Below the pieces are notes generated by a model. That model saw only the letters and a program-made list of their open reading frames with translations, made no database searches and was not told the DNA's origin. From JBBRMU01 sp038230655 (GTDB taxonomy: Bacteria; Patescibacteriota; Microgenomatia; UBA1406; GWC2-37-13): a stretch of 11,929 nt of DNA. Positions 6,908-11,929 of the stretch are shown here, piece by piece. How positions within the stretch are numbered: position 1 is the stretch's first letter; every line of letters starts with the position of its first letter. Where the stretch lies: contig JBBRMU010000028.1 of NCBI GenBank assembly GCA_038230655.1, forward strand, positions 1 to 11,929, written 5' to 3'. The translations under genes were made by a program, and so were the position numbers.

Positions 6908-6941
6908 GTGTGAAAAAAAGTGACAACACAATTTTTGTGAC
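6908..6941 (+). repeat. Left inverted-repeat arm, copy 1 (contains AGTGACAACACAA)
   Basis: GTGTGAAAAAAAGTGACAAC followed by ACAATTTTTGTGAC matches, in reverse complement, the block at 8171-8198 (GTGACAAAAAAAGTGACAAC on the minus strand): 22 of the first 24 bases agree. It lies in the first unit of the tandem duplication. Confidence 0.65.
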
Positions 6942-7012
6942 ATCATAAAGAGCACAAAAAATATGTATACATATAATTTTGTCTATCAATGCATTAATTA
7001 ATATAAAAAAAA

Positions 7013-7084
7013 TTAGTAGAGAATCAGATAAGATTATCAAAGAATGCTGGTATTAGCTCAATTAATAATATAAAAATAAAATAA
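7013..7084 (+). pseudogene. Duplicated 3'-terminal fragment of the Mre11-Rad50 gene
   Basis: This frame reads LVENQIRLSKNAGISSINN, then IKIK and a stop (TAA, 7082-7084). The true gene ends LVENQIRLSKNAGISSIDN. There is no start codon at its head. It is a displaced remnant in the second unit of the tandem duplication. The differences from the true gene are almost all at third codon positions. Confidence 0.8.
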
Positions 7085-7111
7085 TTAAAAACAATTTTAT
7101 AAAAAATAAGA

Positions 7112-7143
7112 GTGCAAAAAAGTGACGACACAATTTTTGTGAC
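7112..7143 (+). repeat. Left inverted-repeat arm, copy 2
   Basis: GTGCAAAAAAGTGACGACAC followed by AATTTTTGTGAC is the counterpart of 6908-6941 in the second tandem unit. It has one change in the 13-base core (GACGACAC for GACAACAC). Confidence 0.6.
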
Positions 7144-7166
7144 ATCATAAAGAGCACAAATTATAT

Positions 7167-7182
7167 GTATATATATATATAA
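7167..7182. repeat. TA dinucleotide microsatellite
   Basis: This is a short alternating TA run at the position where the first tandem unit instead has the perfect palindrome ATATGTATACATAT (6961-6974). Confidence 0.5.
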
Positions 7183-7255
7183 TTTTGTCTATCAATGCAT
7201 TAATTAATATAAAAAAAATTAATTTACAATGTAATTAGTGATAATAAAGGGTAAA

Positions 7256-8116
7256 ATGAAAGATAAAGTCTATGAATGTGAGTATTGCTCCGCAACATTT
7301 ACTACTAATAGAAGTAAGAATCGGCATATAAATGGAAACAAATGTAAAAATGGTGAATGTGTGACATTGAAGGTCACAAAGGATGAAATGGTCAAAATGG
7401 AAGCATTGCTAAAGCAAATGAAGGAGATAGAAAAAGTTGGAATCATAAATACGGTTAATAATAATAACATCACTAATGCAGTGAATCATATTAATAATAA
7501 TATAGATAATAATACTATTATTAATGATAACAGTATTAACAACAACAACAACAACAACAACAATATTACAATAAATATCATAAATGTTCTCGAAAAGGTT
7601 GATATAATGGGTGTTTTAACCAAAGAAATGGGAAAAAGACAAGCATTAGAATATATAAAATCTGTATTATACAGGAAAATAGATGGGGAAATGGACTGCT
7701 TTAAAAAATTCTATTTACCAGAAGGAAACCCAGAAGAATGGAGAATACGCTGTATAGATAAAACGAGGTTAAATTTTGAAATAATAGGAGAGAATGGAGA
7801 AGTAATAAATGACATAGGGGGAATAAAGATATCTAATGCTTTTAGAGAAAATATGACTAATGCCTACATGGGAGCAACAATTGAAACTACAGAAGAGATA
7901 AAAAGACAAATTAAAGCAGATATTGATGAAGATATCAGAGAAATGAAAATCAATGAAATAATGAATGAATTTGATATGCGTGAGGCAACTAATAGATGCA
8001 TAGCGATGAGAAAAGAGAATCCGAAATTGTTACTACAAAAGATATTTGCCTATATGCTGTCAGTGACGGGATTGATAATACATAAAACTAATACAAAAAA
8101 TAGAATACAGTCTTAA
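7256..8116 (+). CDS. Asn-rich C2HC zinc-finger protein of giant-virus type
   Basis: The start is the ATG at 7256, giving 286 residues. A longer frame opens with GTG at 7238, which is unlikely in a eukaryotic virus. Residues 6-30 form a C2HC finger (C8, C11, H24, C30; YECEYCSATF...RHINGNKC). A basic/acidic helix (about 40-62) follows, then an Asn-dominated low-complexity tract (about 67-105) with a 9-Asn run encoded by AAC repeats. A C-terminal folded domain (about 110-280) contains WRIRCIDKTR, EEIKRQIKADIDEDIREMKI and KLLLQKIFAYML. Multigene families with this finger, Asn tract and folded tail are common in Mimivirus relatives; their role is unknown, possibly DNA binding. An AAAATTAA at 7215-7222 is one base from the early octamer and 34 nt before the ATG. 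The gene is flanked by inverted repeats and a tandem duplication, which suggests recent insertion. Confidence 0.8.
   Translation: MKDKVYECEYCSATFTTNRSKNRHINGNKCKNGECVTLKVTKDEMVKMEALLKQMKEIEKVGIINTVNNNNITNAVNHINNNIDNNTIINDNSINNNNNNNNNITINIINVLEKVDIMGVLTKEMGKRQALEYIKSVLYRKIDGEMDCFKKFYLPEGNPEEWRIRCIDKTRLNFEIIGENGEVINDIGGIKISNAFRENMTNAYMGATIETTEEIKRQIKADIDEDIREMKINEIMNEFDMREATNRCIAMRKENPKLLLQKIFAYMLSVTGLIIHKTNTKNRIQS
7538..7561 (+). repeat. (AAC)8 trinucleotide microsatellite in coding sequence
   Basis: Eight uninterrupted AAC triplets encode Asn within the low-complexity tract of the C2HC-finger gene (residues about 95-102). A single-codon repeat this pure points to slippage expansion and length variation between isolates. 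Confidence 0.9.
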
Positions 8117-8154
8117 AAGTACAGCTATATGTCGTCTTTGTATAATTTTTGTGT

Positions 8155-8198
8155 AATTTGTGTTGTCACTAATTTTGTGTTGTCACTTTTTTTGTCAC
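8155..8198 (-). repeat. Right inverted-repeat arm (two copies of the core, reverse orientation)
   Basis: On the plus strand TTGTGTTGTCACT occurs at 8158-8170, and again with TTGTGTTGTCAC at 8175-8186, followed by seven T and GTCAC. These are reverse complements of the left arms at 6908-6941 and 7112-7143. The block lies about 40 nt beyond the stop of the C2HC-finger gene. Most of the 142-nt intergenic region consists of these repeats and AT-rich sequence. Confidence 0.65.
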
Positions 8199-8224
8199 GT
8201 TTATATATTTTTAATATTTAATAA

Positions 8225-8232
8225 AAAATTGA
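8225..8232 (+). promoter_or_regulatory. Mimivirus-type early promoter AAAATTGA
   Basis: This is an exact octamer with 26 nt between it and the ATG at 8259. Its presence supports both the reality and the start of the 8259-8717 gene. Confidence 0.75.
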
Positions 8233-8258
8233 AGAGCTAATTTACATACAGTAATTGT

Positions 8259-8717
8259 ATGGACCAAAATACAATGGAGTATTATAATGAGACAGATTTT
8301 AATAATATAAAAGAACTGTTGGATAAGACATTAAAGTTTGAATATAAAGACACTAATGATGGATTAGAGAAATATGGTAAAGAAATGTATGAGGCTATAA
8401 TAGATAATATACCAGACAGAGCAGTGATTAAAATATATCAAGAGATTTTGAAGACAATGGAAAGCTGTAGTGATCAAAATAATATATTAAAATTAGTTAA
8501 TTTTAATATATTAAAAAGAGCAATACAGCAATATTATTGGCAAATAGGTTTTGATGTCAATAATATTAGAAATCAGATACATGAAATAAATATTGAGCAA
8601 CATCGTAAGTGTAGATTTGAGGATATATGTAGTATTTTGGAAATCTGGCTAAACAAAGATAGTGATCATGAATTAAACGAAGGTAGATATAAACCTGAAA
8701 TAATTCGTGTGAATTAG
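8259..8717 (+). CDS. Hypothetical helical protein, early-type promoter
   Basis: This is a 152-residue acidic, mostly helical protein of unrecognised family. The N-terminal half (about 13-70) alternates Glu/Lys-rich helices (DFNNIKELLDKTLKFEY; LEKYGKEMYEAIIDNI). The middle contains an AT-rich stretch encoding NNILKLVNFNILKRAIQQYYW, and the C-terminal part has HRKCRFEDICSILEIWLNK. No catalytic or metal-binding pattern stands out; there are only three cysteines. There is no signal peptide or membrane segment. GC content is about 28%, like its right-hand neighbours and well below the Mre11-Rad50 gene. The start is fixed by an in-context ATG behind the early promoter at 8225. An internal Met6 is a less likely alternative. 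Confidence 0.7.
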   Translation: MDQNTMEYYNETDFNNIKELLDKTLKFEYKDTNDGLEKYGKEMYEAIIDNIPDRAVIKIYQEILKTMESCSDQNNILKLVNFNILKRAIQQYYWQIGFDVNNIRNQIHEINIEQHRKCRFEDICSILEIWLNKDSDHELNEGRYKPEIIRVN

Positions 8718-8779
8718 TATTGTATACTGCGAAGGAGAAAAAATGAATTATATTTAGTGTGGACAATAGTTAAATTAAA

Positions 8780-9059
8780 ATGGATCTAAGTGAAATAGTG
8801 AAAACGATGCTTCTTACTAAACTCCAAGAAGAATTCATTGAATATCTAAAAAACCCCAGTAGGAAAAAAGTATATGATGCCTATTATGGAGAAGAAATAT
8901 GTGAACGTTACGAATGAAGAGGATGACCTGCACAAGTTCTTTATGATTTATTTATCTGAAAGAAAACAACATGATGAAAAAGATAAAACGTATAATTCCC
9001 TTATGAGTTATTTAACTATCAAAAACCAAAATCGTAGCTTCAATGGAGCTATGAAATAA
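8780..9059 (+). pseudogene. Probable frameshifted small gene (two overlapping frames)
   Basis: Frame one runs from ATG 8780 to TGA 8915-8917 (45 residues: MDLSEIVKTMLLTKLQEEF, then IEYLKNPSRKKVYDAYYG). Frame two is open from 8850, has its first ATG at 8874, and runs to TAA 9057-9059 (NEEDDLHKFFMIYLSERKQ, then HDEKDKTYNSLMSYL). The two overlap at 8850-8917. Joining them in the A-rich, homopolymer-bearing stretch 8848-8869 (two runs of six A) gives one coherent helical protein of about 93 residues, consistent with a single-base insertion. Alternatives are two real overlapping mini-genes, a sequencing error in a homopolymer, or chance. No early octamer lies upstream. No family recognised. Confidence 0.4.
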
Positions 9060-9096
9060 TAGGGTGCACATGTTGGGCCAGAATAGATAGATAATC

Positions 9097-9402
9097 TTAA
9101 TGTGTTTTATTATGACTTTCCCGGTCACAGTATTTTATGACATCACCACATTTACATACTATTAATACATTATTATGTCTTTGTGAGTCCAACATCTCCC
9201 AATCCCGATGTGGTTTTGACTTGAAGTGATTATGACCATTTTTATAGTTATAATGCGTTCCACAACCACATTGTATAAATATCTGATTTATATGTTCCTC
9301 TGGATCAGCATTAAACCATTGTATATGTGAGGCAGATGAATAATGATGCTTTTGTGATTCATAGTTATATGAATTACCGTCACAACCACAAGTTATTTCC
9401 AT
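9097..9402 (-). CDS. Triple C-x-C/H-x5-H zinc-module protein of giant-virus type
   Basis: This 101-residue protein is built from three tandem modules of about 38 residues, each with a C-x-C pair, a Tyr-containing strand and a His pair. Module 1 has C5, C7, H20 and H26. Module 2 has C45, C47, H59 and H65. Module 3 has C83, C85, H97 and H101. The pattern CGCG-x-x-YNY...H-x5-H-x-x-W is repeated closely in modules 1 and 2 (SHIQW, PHRDW). The third module is shortened, with H-x3-H, and the protein ends there. Such C-x-C/H-x-H modules recur in giant-virus small proteins; zinc binding is expected from spacing, and the molecular role is unknown. It is divergent from the recombinase pair. An exact AAAATTGA on the minus strand at 9448-9441 lies 38 nt before its ATG, making it a likely early gene. 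Confidence 0.78.
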   Translation of the reverse strand: MEITCGCDGNSYNYESQKHHYSSASHIQWFNADPEEHINQIFIQCGCGTHYNYKNGHNHFKSKPHRDWEMLDSQRHNNVLIVCKCGDVIKYCDRESHNKTH

Positions 9403-9403
9403 T

Positions 9404-9422
9404 ACTTTTTACTGTAAAAAGT
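9404..9422. repeat. 19-bp perfect palindrome between divergent genes
   Basis: ACTTTTTAC-T-GTAAAAAGT has 9-bp exact arms around a single base. It sits directly against the start of the zinc-module gene (ATG at 9402) and between its early promoter and its start codon. On the transcript it would form a hairpin in the 5' leader; on DNA it would suit a dimeric protein. Confidence 0.7.
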
Positions 9423-9440
9423 CATGAATAGATTAATTTT

Positions 9441-9448
9441 TCAATTTT
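9441..9448 (-). promoter_or_regulatory. Mimivirus-type early promoter AAAATTGA (minus strand)
   Basis: The plus strand reads TCAATTTT, an exact reverse complement of the octamer. It is placed 38 nt before the ATG of the zinc-module gene at 9402. Confidence 0.7.
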
Positions 9449-9489
9449 TAATATTAAATAAATTTGATATTAAAAATACGTTCGGAGGA

Positions 9490-9510
9490 GAATATAGAAA
9501 TTCACTGAAT
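9490..9510 (-). repeat. Left inverted repeat of the recombinase module (21 bp)
   Basis: On the minus strand this reads ATTCAGTGAATTTC, then T, then ATATTC. The site at 11657-11677 on the plus strand reads the same except C for T at base 15, so 20 of 21 match in opposite orientation. It ends three bases before the preferred start (9514) of the first recombinase paralogue. Confidence 0.8.
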
Positions 9511-9513
9511 ATA

Positions 9514-10575
9514 ATGAGTAGTACGATTCAATCATTAACAAAAGAACTTACCACAATAATAAGAGCAAGCGGTCAATGTCAGACACGAGAAATAAAACTA
9601 TATGTGCAGGAACTATTGGGCATTATATATCACTTGTGGAGAATGCAAGATTTTACCTGGGATAAATTTAATGATACATCTACAGTAATTAACTATATAA
9701 AGAATGTAAATGTAAGTATTGAAACACGGAAAAATATGATGCAAGCAGTAAAAATATACGTAACTTCGTGTGGTCTACCATTTTCAGACGAGACAAAAAG
9801 TAAATACGTACCATTTTGTGACAATGTATCTATACCAGTTAATAATGCACAACAGACTCCAATAAACAATAAAATTACGGCAAAATTAATAACGGAATCA
9901 AAATACAAGAAAGATTGGGATATAATTTTAGCAAAGGCAAAAGAACACGAGAAGACCAAAGATATCAATATTGATCATTATTTTAAATATTATTTAGCCA
10001 AACTTTATACATTGCATCCACCATTAGGATTATTAGAGTGGGCTGCATGTATTTTTTTAGATAAAGATGATGGATTTACTAGCCATGTAAATATTAAAGA
10101 AGGATACATGAAGCTTTATAGTAGCAAACCTCGTAAATTTTGGCTAAGCCCTTCTCTGATAAATGTGATGGAGCAATTTAGAGTATATATCAGAGAAGAA
10201 AGAGATGTTTCTGGTTTAGAATGGGTGATACCTAATTATAGATATGGCTATGGTCCTAATCAATCAAGTAATTTATGTGATTTATTGAAAAAAACTTTTG
10301 GTGGTATTAGTATGACTGCAATAAAAAAAGCCTACAAGGACGCAGTTTCTGAACTCGACAAGATCCACCGTATTTACGTGGAAGTCATTGTCATGGGTTT
10401 AACTCCACCTAAAGATATGTTGAGTGAGGAAATACAGGAAAATTTAAAAAAGCTGGAACAAAGAGAAGAAGTAGAACGAACTCTTGGCACCTTAGATAAA
10501 TACATGCACGGATGTAAACCTAAGATAAACACACCAAAGAAAGAACAAAATAAAAAGATTGAAAAAGTGATTTAA
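9514..10575 (+). CDS. Tyrosine-recombinase paralogue lacking catalytic residues
   Basis: The start is set at ATG 9514 (MSSTIQSLTKEL, 353 residues), which aligns with the start of the downstream paralogue; the frame is open from an ATG at 9424, but those 30 codons cover a repeat. Numbering from 9514, the N-terminal half (FTWDKFNDTSTVINYI, TRKNMMQAVKIY) matches the core-binding region of the second gene. The catalytic half aligns throughout (KYYLAKLYTLHPPL...EWA, HVNIKEGYMKLY, YRYGYGPN). However, the first catalytic Arg is Gly172 (HPPLGLLEW versus HPPLRPGEW), box II LRHIY has become IKKAY (Arg to Lys), MGH has become MGL, and no Tyr follows. The last 40 or so residues are a Lys/Glu-rich tail of its own. 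It should fold and perhaps bind DNA but not cut it: a possible regulatory partner or a decaying copy. Confidence 0.8.
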   Translation: MSSTIQSLTKELTTIIRASGQCQTREIKLYVQELLGIIYHLWRMQDFTWDKFNDTSTVINYIKNVNVSIETRKNMMQAVKIYVTSCGLPFSDETKSKYVPFCDNVSIPVNNAQQTPINNKITAKLITESKYKKDWDIILAKAKEHEKTKDINIDHYFKYYLAKLYTLHPPLGLLEWAACIFLDKDDGFTSHVNIKEGYMKLYSSKPRKFWLSPSLINVMEQFRVYIREERDVSGLEWVIPNYRYGYGPNQSSNLCDLLKKTFGGISMTAIKKAYKDAVSELDKIHRIYVEVIVMGLTPPKDMLSEEIQENLKKLEQREEVERTLGTLDKYMHGCKPKINTPKKEQNKKIEKVI

Positions 10576-10589
10576 TGAGTTTAGGAGAG

Positions 10590-10619
10590 TAATCTTATTT
10601 AATATTATAAATAAGATTA
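10590..10619. repeat. 11-bp-arm inverted repeat between the recombinase paralogues
   Basis: TAATCTTATTT (10590-10600) and AAATAAGATTA (10609-10619) are exact reverse complements with an 8-nt AT loop. The right arm ends on the A of the start codon at 10619, and the left arm starts 14 nt after the upstream stop. It may be the 3'-end hairpin of the first gene, an operator, or a hairpin masking the second start. Confidence 0.75.
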
Positions 10620-11593
10620 TGGAAGGGCTAAAAACAGAATTGACCAAGAATATTATATCAATAGGTAAATATGCACCAAATTCTGTTTGCACAATCGTCA
10701 ATGCTTTAATGAATATAATATGCAATCTATGGGGATATAATAATTTCACCTGGGAAAAATTCAATGAGACTGATGTAGTAATTAAATATTTGGATCTGAT
10801 TCCAAATGATAATACCAGAAAAAATAGAGCATCAGCTGCAAAAATATATACTAATTTTTGTAATTACGGTTTTACAGCTGAAGTAAAAAATGTATATATT
10901 AATTATTTTAATAAAATTGCACAAAGGATTGATGCCATAAGACTAGGACACAGTGATAATCTAACCGCTAAGGACCTCGAAATAAAAAAAGATTGGACTG
11001 ATATACGTAATAAGATTAAAGAATATGAAGTTAATAAGGATAAAAACCTAGATAGCTATATGAAGTACTATATTGGATCATTGTACACATGTCATCCTCC
11101 ATTAAGACCAGGTGAGTGGGCTTCAAGTATATTTTCAGATATAGATGACGGCATAACTAACCACATAAATATAAAAGAAGGTAGAATGAAAATATATCAG
11201 CAAAAGAGTAAAACTCATCAAGTTCGAGAGTTTAAGTTAAGCCCTAAACTAATCAAAATCATGATAGTATTTCGGCATAAAATAGAGCAGTCTTTCGGAC
11301 CAAGACCGATAGAGTATGTTGTTCCAAGTTGCAGATATGGATATACTAGCACCAATGCGAATAATCTAAGTAAACAAATAGTGAGTATATTTAATATGAA
11401 TTGCGATACCCTAAGACACATCTATGAGAGTACAATTATATCAATAGGTCCAGACACCCGCATTTATGTGGCAAAAGTAATGGGACACACATTAGAAACA
11501 CAAGCTACGGATTATGCAATTTATGGTAAATTTGAGAATAAACCTGAAAATGGGGATCCATTCGATTTGATTGAAAATAAAATGCATACGTGA
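10619..11593 (+). CDS. Tyrosine recombinase/integrase (probable active member)
   Basis: This 324-residue protein has the two-part layout of tyrosine recombinases. Residues 1-150 form a helical core-binding region (FTWEKFNETDVVIKYL, TRKNRASAAKIY), and residues 150-310 the catalytic domain. Box I Arg is R163 in YTCHPPLRPGEW. Lysines for the beta-hairpin are in MKIYQQKSKTHQVREFKLS (K196/K198 the best candidates). Box II Arg is R266 in DTLRHIYES. His290 is in the MGH motif. The nucleophile is Tyr299, eight residues after that His (TLETQATDY). The usual His three residues before R266 is Asp263. Box I and LRHIYES look more like eukaryotic-virus and Crypton-type recombinases than phage integrases (impression, unchecked). 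The paralogue just upstream has lost these residues. The start abuts an 11-bp inverted repeat. It likely acts on the TTCAGTGAA repeats nearby (inference). Confidence 0.82.
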   Translation: MEGLKTELTKNIISIGKYAPNSVCTIVNALMNIICNLWGYNNFTWEKFNETDVVIKYLDLIPNDNTRKNRASAAKIYTNFCNYGFTAEVKNVYINYFNKIAQRIDAIRLGHSDNLTAKDLEIKKDWTDIRNKIKEYEVNKDKNLDSYMKYYIGSLYTCHPPLRPGEWASSIFSDIDDGITNHINIKEGRMKIYQQKSKTHQVREFKLSPKLIKIMIVFRHKIEQSFGPRPIEYVVPSCRYGYTSTNANNLSKQIVSIFNMNCDTLRHIYESTIISIGPDTRIYVAKVMGHTLETQATDYAIYGKFENKPENGDPFDLIENKMHT

Positions 11594-11929
11594 ACGTTAA
11601 GTTCGGTGAATTTCTAAATCCATGGGTGACTTTGGTATTCACAGCTTACCATCCCTATTCAGTGAATTTCCATATTCAGTCTATATTCGCGAATGAATAC
11701 TTGTAAATTCAGCAAAGTGACCCTCGGAAGTTCAAGTAAATCTAGGATATGATTCGAAAGTATATAATCCAGGTCGAAGCTTATTGACCTTCTGTTAATT
11801 TATTTCAATTTTTAATTGCTGGAAATTGGTCTTAGAAGTTCCATTCAGTGAATTTCCTTTTCCGTCGAGAATACTAAATTCAGTGAAAAAACACCAAAAT
11901 CAGTGAAAAAGACCAAATTCAGTGAAAAA
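11594..11929. repeat. Non-coding repeat-rich region with TTCAGTGAA family
   Basis: No gene is supported here, and all frames running off the right edge on the minus strand hit stops. The region holds a family of about 21-bp repeats: 11601-11621 (TTCGGTGAATTTCTAAATCC), 11657-11677 (best inverted partner of 9490-9510), 11843-11863 (ATTCAGTGAATTTCC, then TTTTCC), and three tandem 19-20-bp units ending the window (11876-11929, each with TCAGTGAAAAA). There is also a palindrome ATTCGCGAAT (11685-11694). GC content is visibly higher than in the neighbouring genes. An AAAATTGA on the minus strand (11812-11805) precedes no gene. Confidence 0.75.

Larger units (their letters stand above)
6809..7222 (+). 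repeat. Tandem duplication (about 204 bp per unit) of the Rad50 3' end plus flank
   Basis: Copy 1 (6809-7012) holds the last 19 sense codons, the stop of the fusion gene and its 3' flank. Copy 2 (7013 to about 7222) repeats all of it. Two flank blocks are identical in both: CACAATTTTTGTGACATCAT and onward (6928-6957 vs 7130-7159), and TTTTGTCTATCAATGCATTA and onward (to 7014 and 7220). Within the coding part, six of the seven differing codons are synonymous. Confidence 0.9.
6908..8198 (+). mobile_element. Candidate inverted-repeat-flanked cassette carrying the C2HC-finger gene
   Basis: The C2HC-finger gene (7256-8116) lies between inverted copies of AGTGACAACACAA: two on the left (6919-6931 and, with one mismatch, 7121-7133) and two on the right (8158-8170 and 8174-8186, reverse strand). 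Element identity is an inference: no transposase signature is recognised in the gene, and no target-site duplication was found. Confidence 0.3.
9490..11677 (+). mobile_element. Candidate inverted-repeat-flanked tyrosine-recombinase module
   Basis: The two tandem recombinase paralogues (9514-10575, 10619-11593) are bracketed by a 21-bp inverted repeat with a single mismatch (9490-9510; 11657-11677). The core TTCAGTGAA is itself an interrupted palindrome, the usual form of a tyrosine-recombinase half-site array. More members of the family continue to the right (11601, 11843, 11876-11929). That the unit moves or rearranges is inference. Confidence 0.45.

Noticed and set aside
7238..7255. GTG start for the C2HC-finger gene
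   Set aside because: Eukaryotic viruses start at ATG, and the ATG at 7256 leads directly into the finger.
7538..7561. AAC repeats and other short tandem tracts as a CRISPR array
   Set aside because: They are a pure triplet run without spacers; no CRISPR-like repeat-spacer pattern exists in the window.
9424..9513. Upstream ATG for the first recombinase paralogue
   Set aside because: The extra 30 codons cover AT-rich leader and the 21-bp inverted repeat, and the second paralogue aligns from 9514.
11805..11812. Minus-strand AAAATTGA
   Set aside because: No start codon or gene follows at the usual distance; it probably reflects base composition or an unseen RNA.

Overview
The window looks like a piece of a nucleocytoplasmic large DNA virus (giant virus), most likely of the Mimivirus-like order Imitervirales. 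The reasons are: three exact copies of the Mimivirus-type early promoter octamer AAAATTGA placed 27-39 nt before start codons; a single-chain Mre11-Rad50 fusion of the kind known in Mimivirus relatives; hairpins at several gene ends (the Mimivirus 'hairpin rule' for transcript ends); a virus-style tRNA gene; Asn-rich C2HC finger proteins; tandem C-x-C zinc modules; and a viral NP-x-T-G adaptor motif. No bacterial operon features or Shine-Dalgarno-led gene starts were seen.

Layout. (1) 1-1683: a run of four minus-strand genes. The leftmost is a GC-rich (about 60%) HMG-box-like DNA-binding protein that runs off the left edge. Next is a small unknown protein that shares the HMG gene's leader and first seven codons, then another unknown, then a protein with an NP-x-T motif and a duplicated RW-x-AS-DYPYG repeat. 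(2) 1797-2437: a small unknown plus-strand gene, a minus-strand tRNA (anticodon CCA, Trp by position) and two hairpins. (3) 2438-6868: the 1476-residue Mre11-Rad50 fusion behind an early promoter. (4) 6809-8200: the last 20 codons of the fusion gene plus its 3' flank are tandemly duplicated. An Asn-rich C2HC-finger gene follows, and the stretch is bracketed by inverted repeats. (5) 8200-9402: AT-rich small genes: an unknown with an early promoter, a probable frameshifted gene, and a divergent triple C-x-C/H zinc protein. (6) 9424-11929: two tandem tyrosine-recombinase paralogues. The first has lost its catalytic residues and the second keeps most of them. They are flanked by an almost exact 21-bp inverted repeat that belongs to a repeat family filling the last 330 bases.

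How it may work together. The left half looks like core viral functions (chromatin-like packaging, DNA break processing, translation support). The right half, from the Rad50 3' end onward, is AT-rich and accessory, with two candidate mobile modules. The more striking is the recombinase pair: an apparently active and a dead paralogue inside inverted repeats built on TTCAGTGAA, which is a plausible but untested self-mobilising or site-specific recombination unit. Function calls rest on motifs read by eye; no database search was possible.
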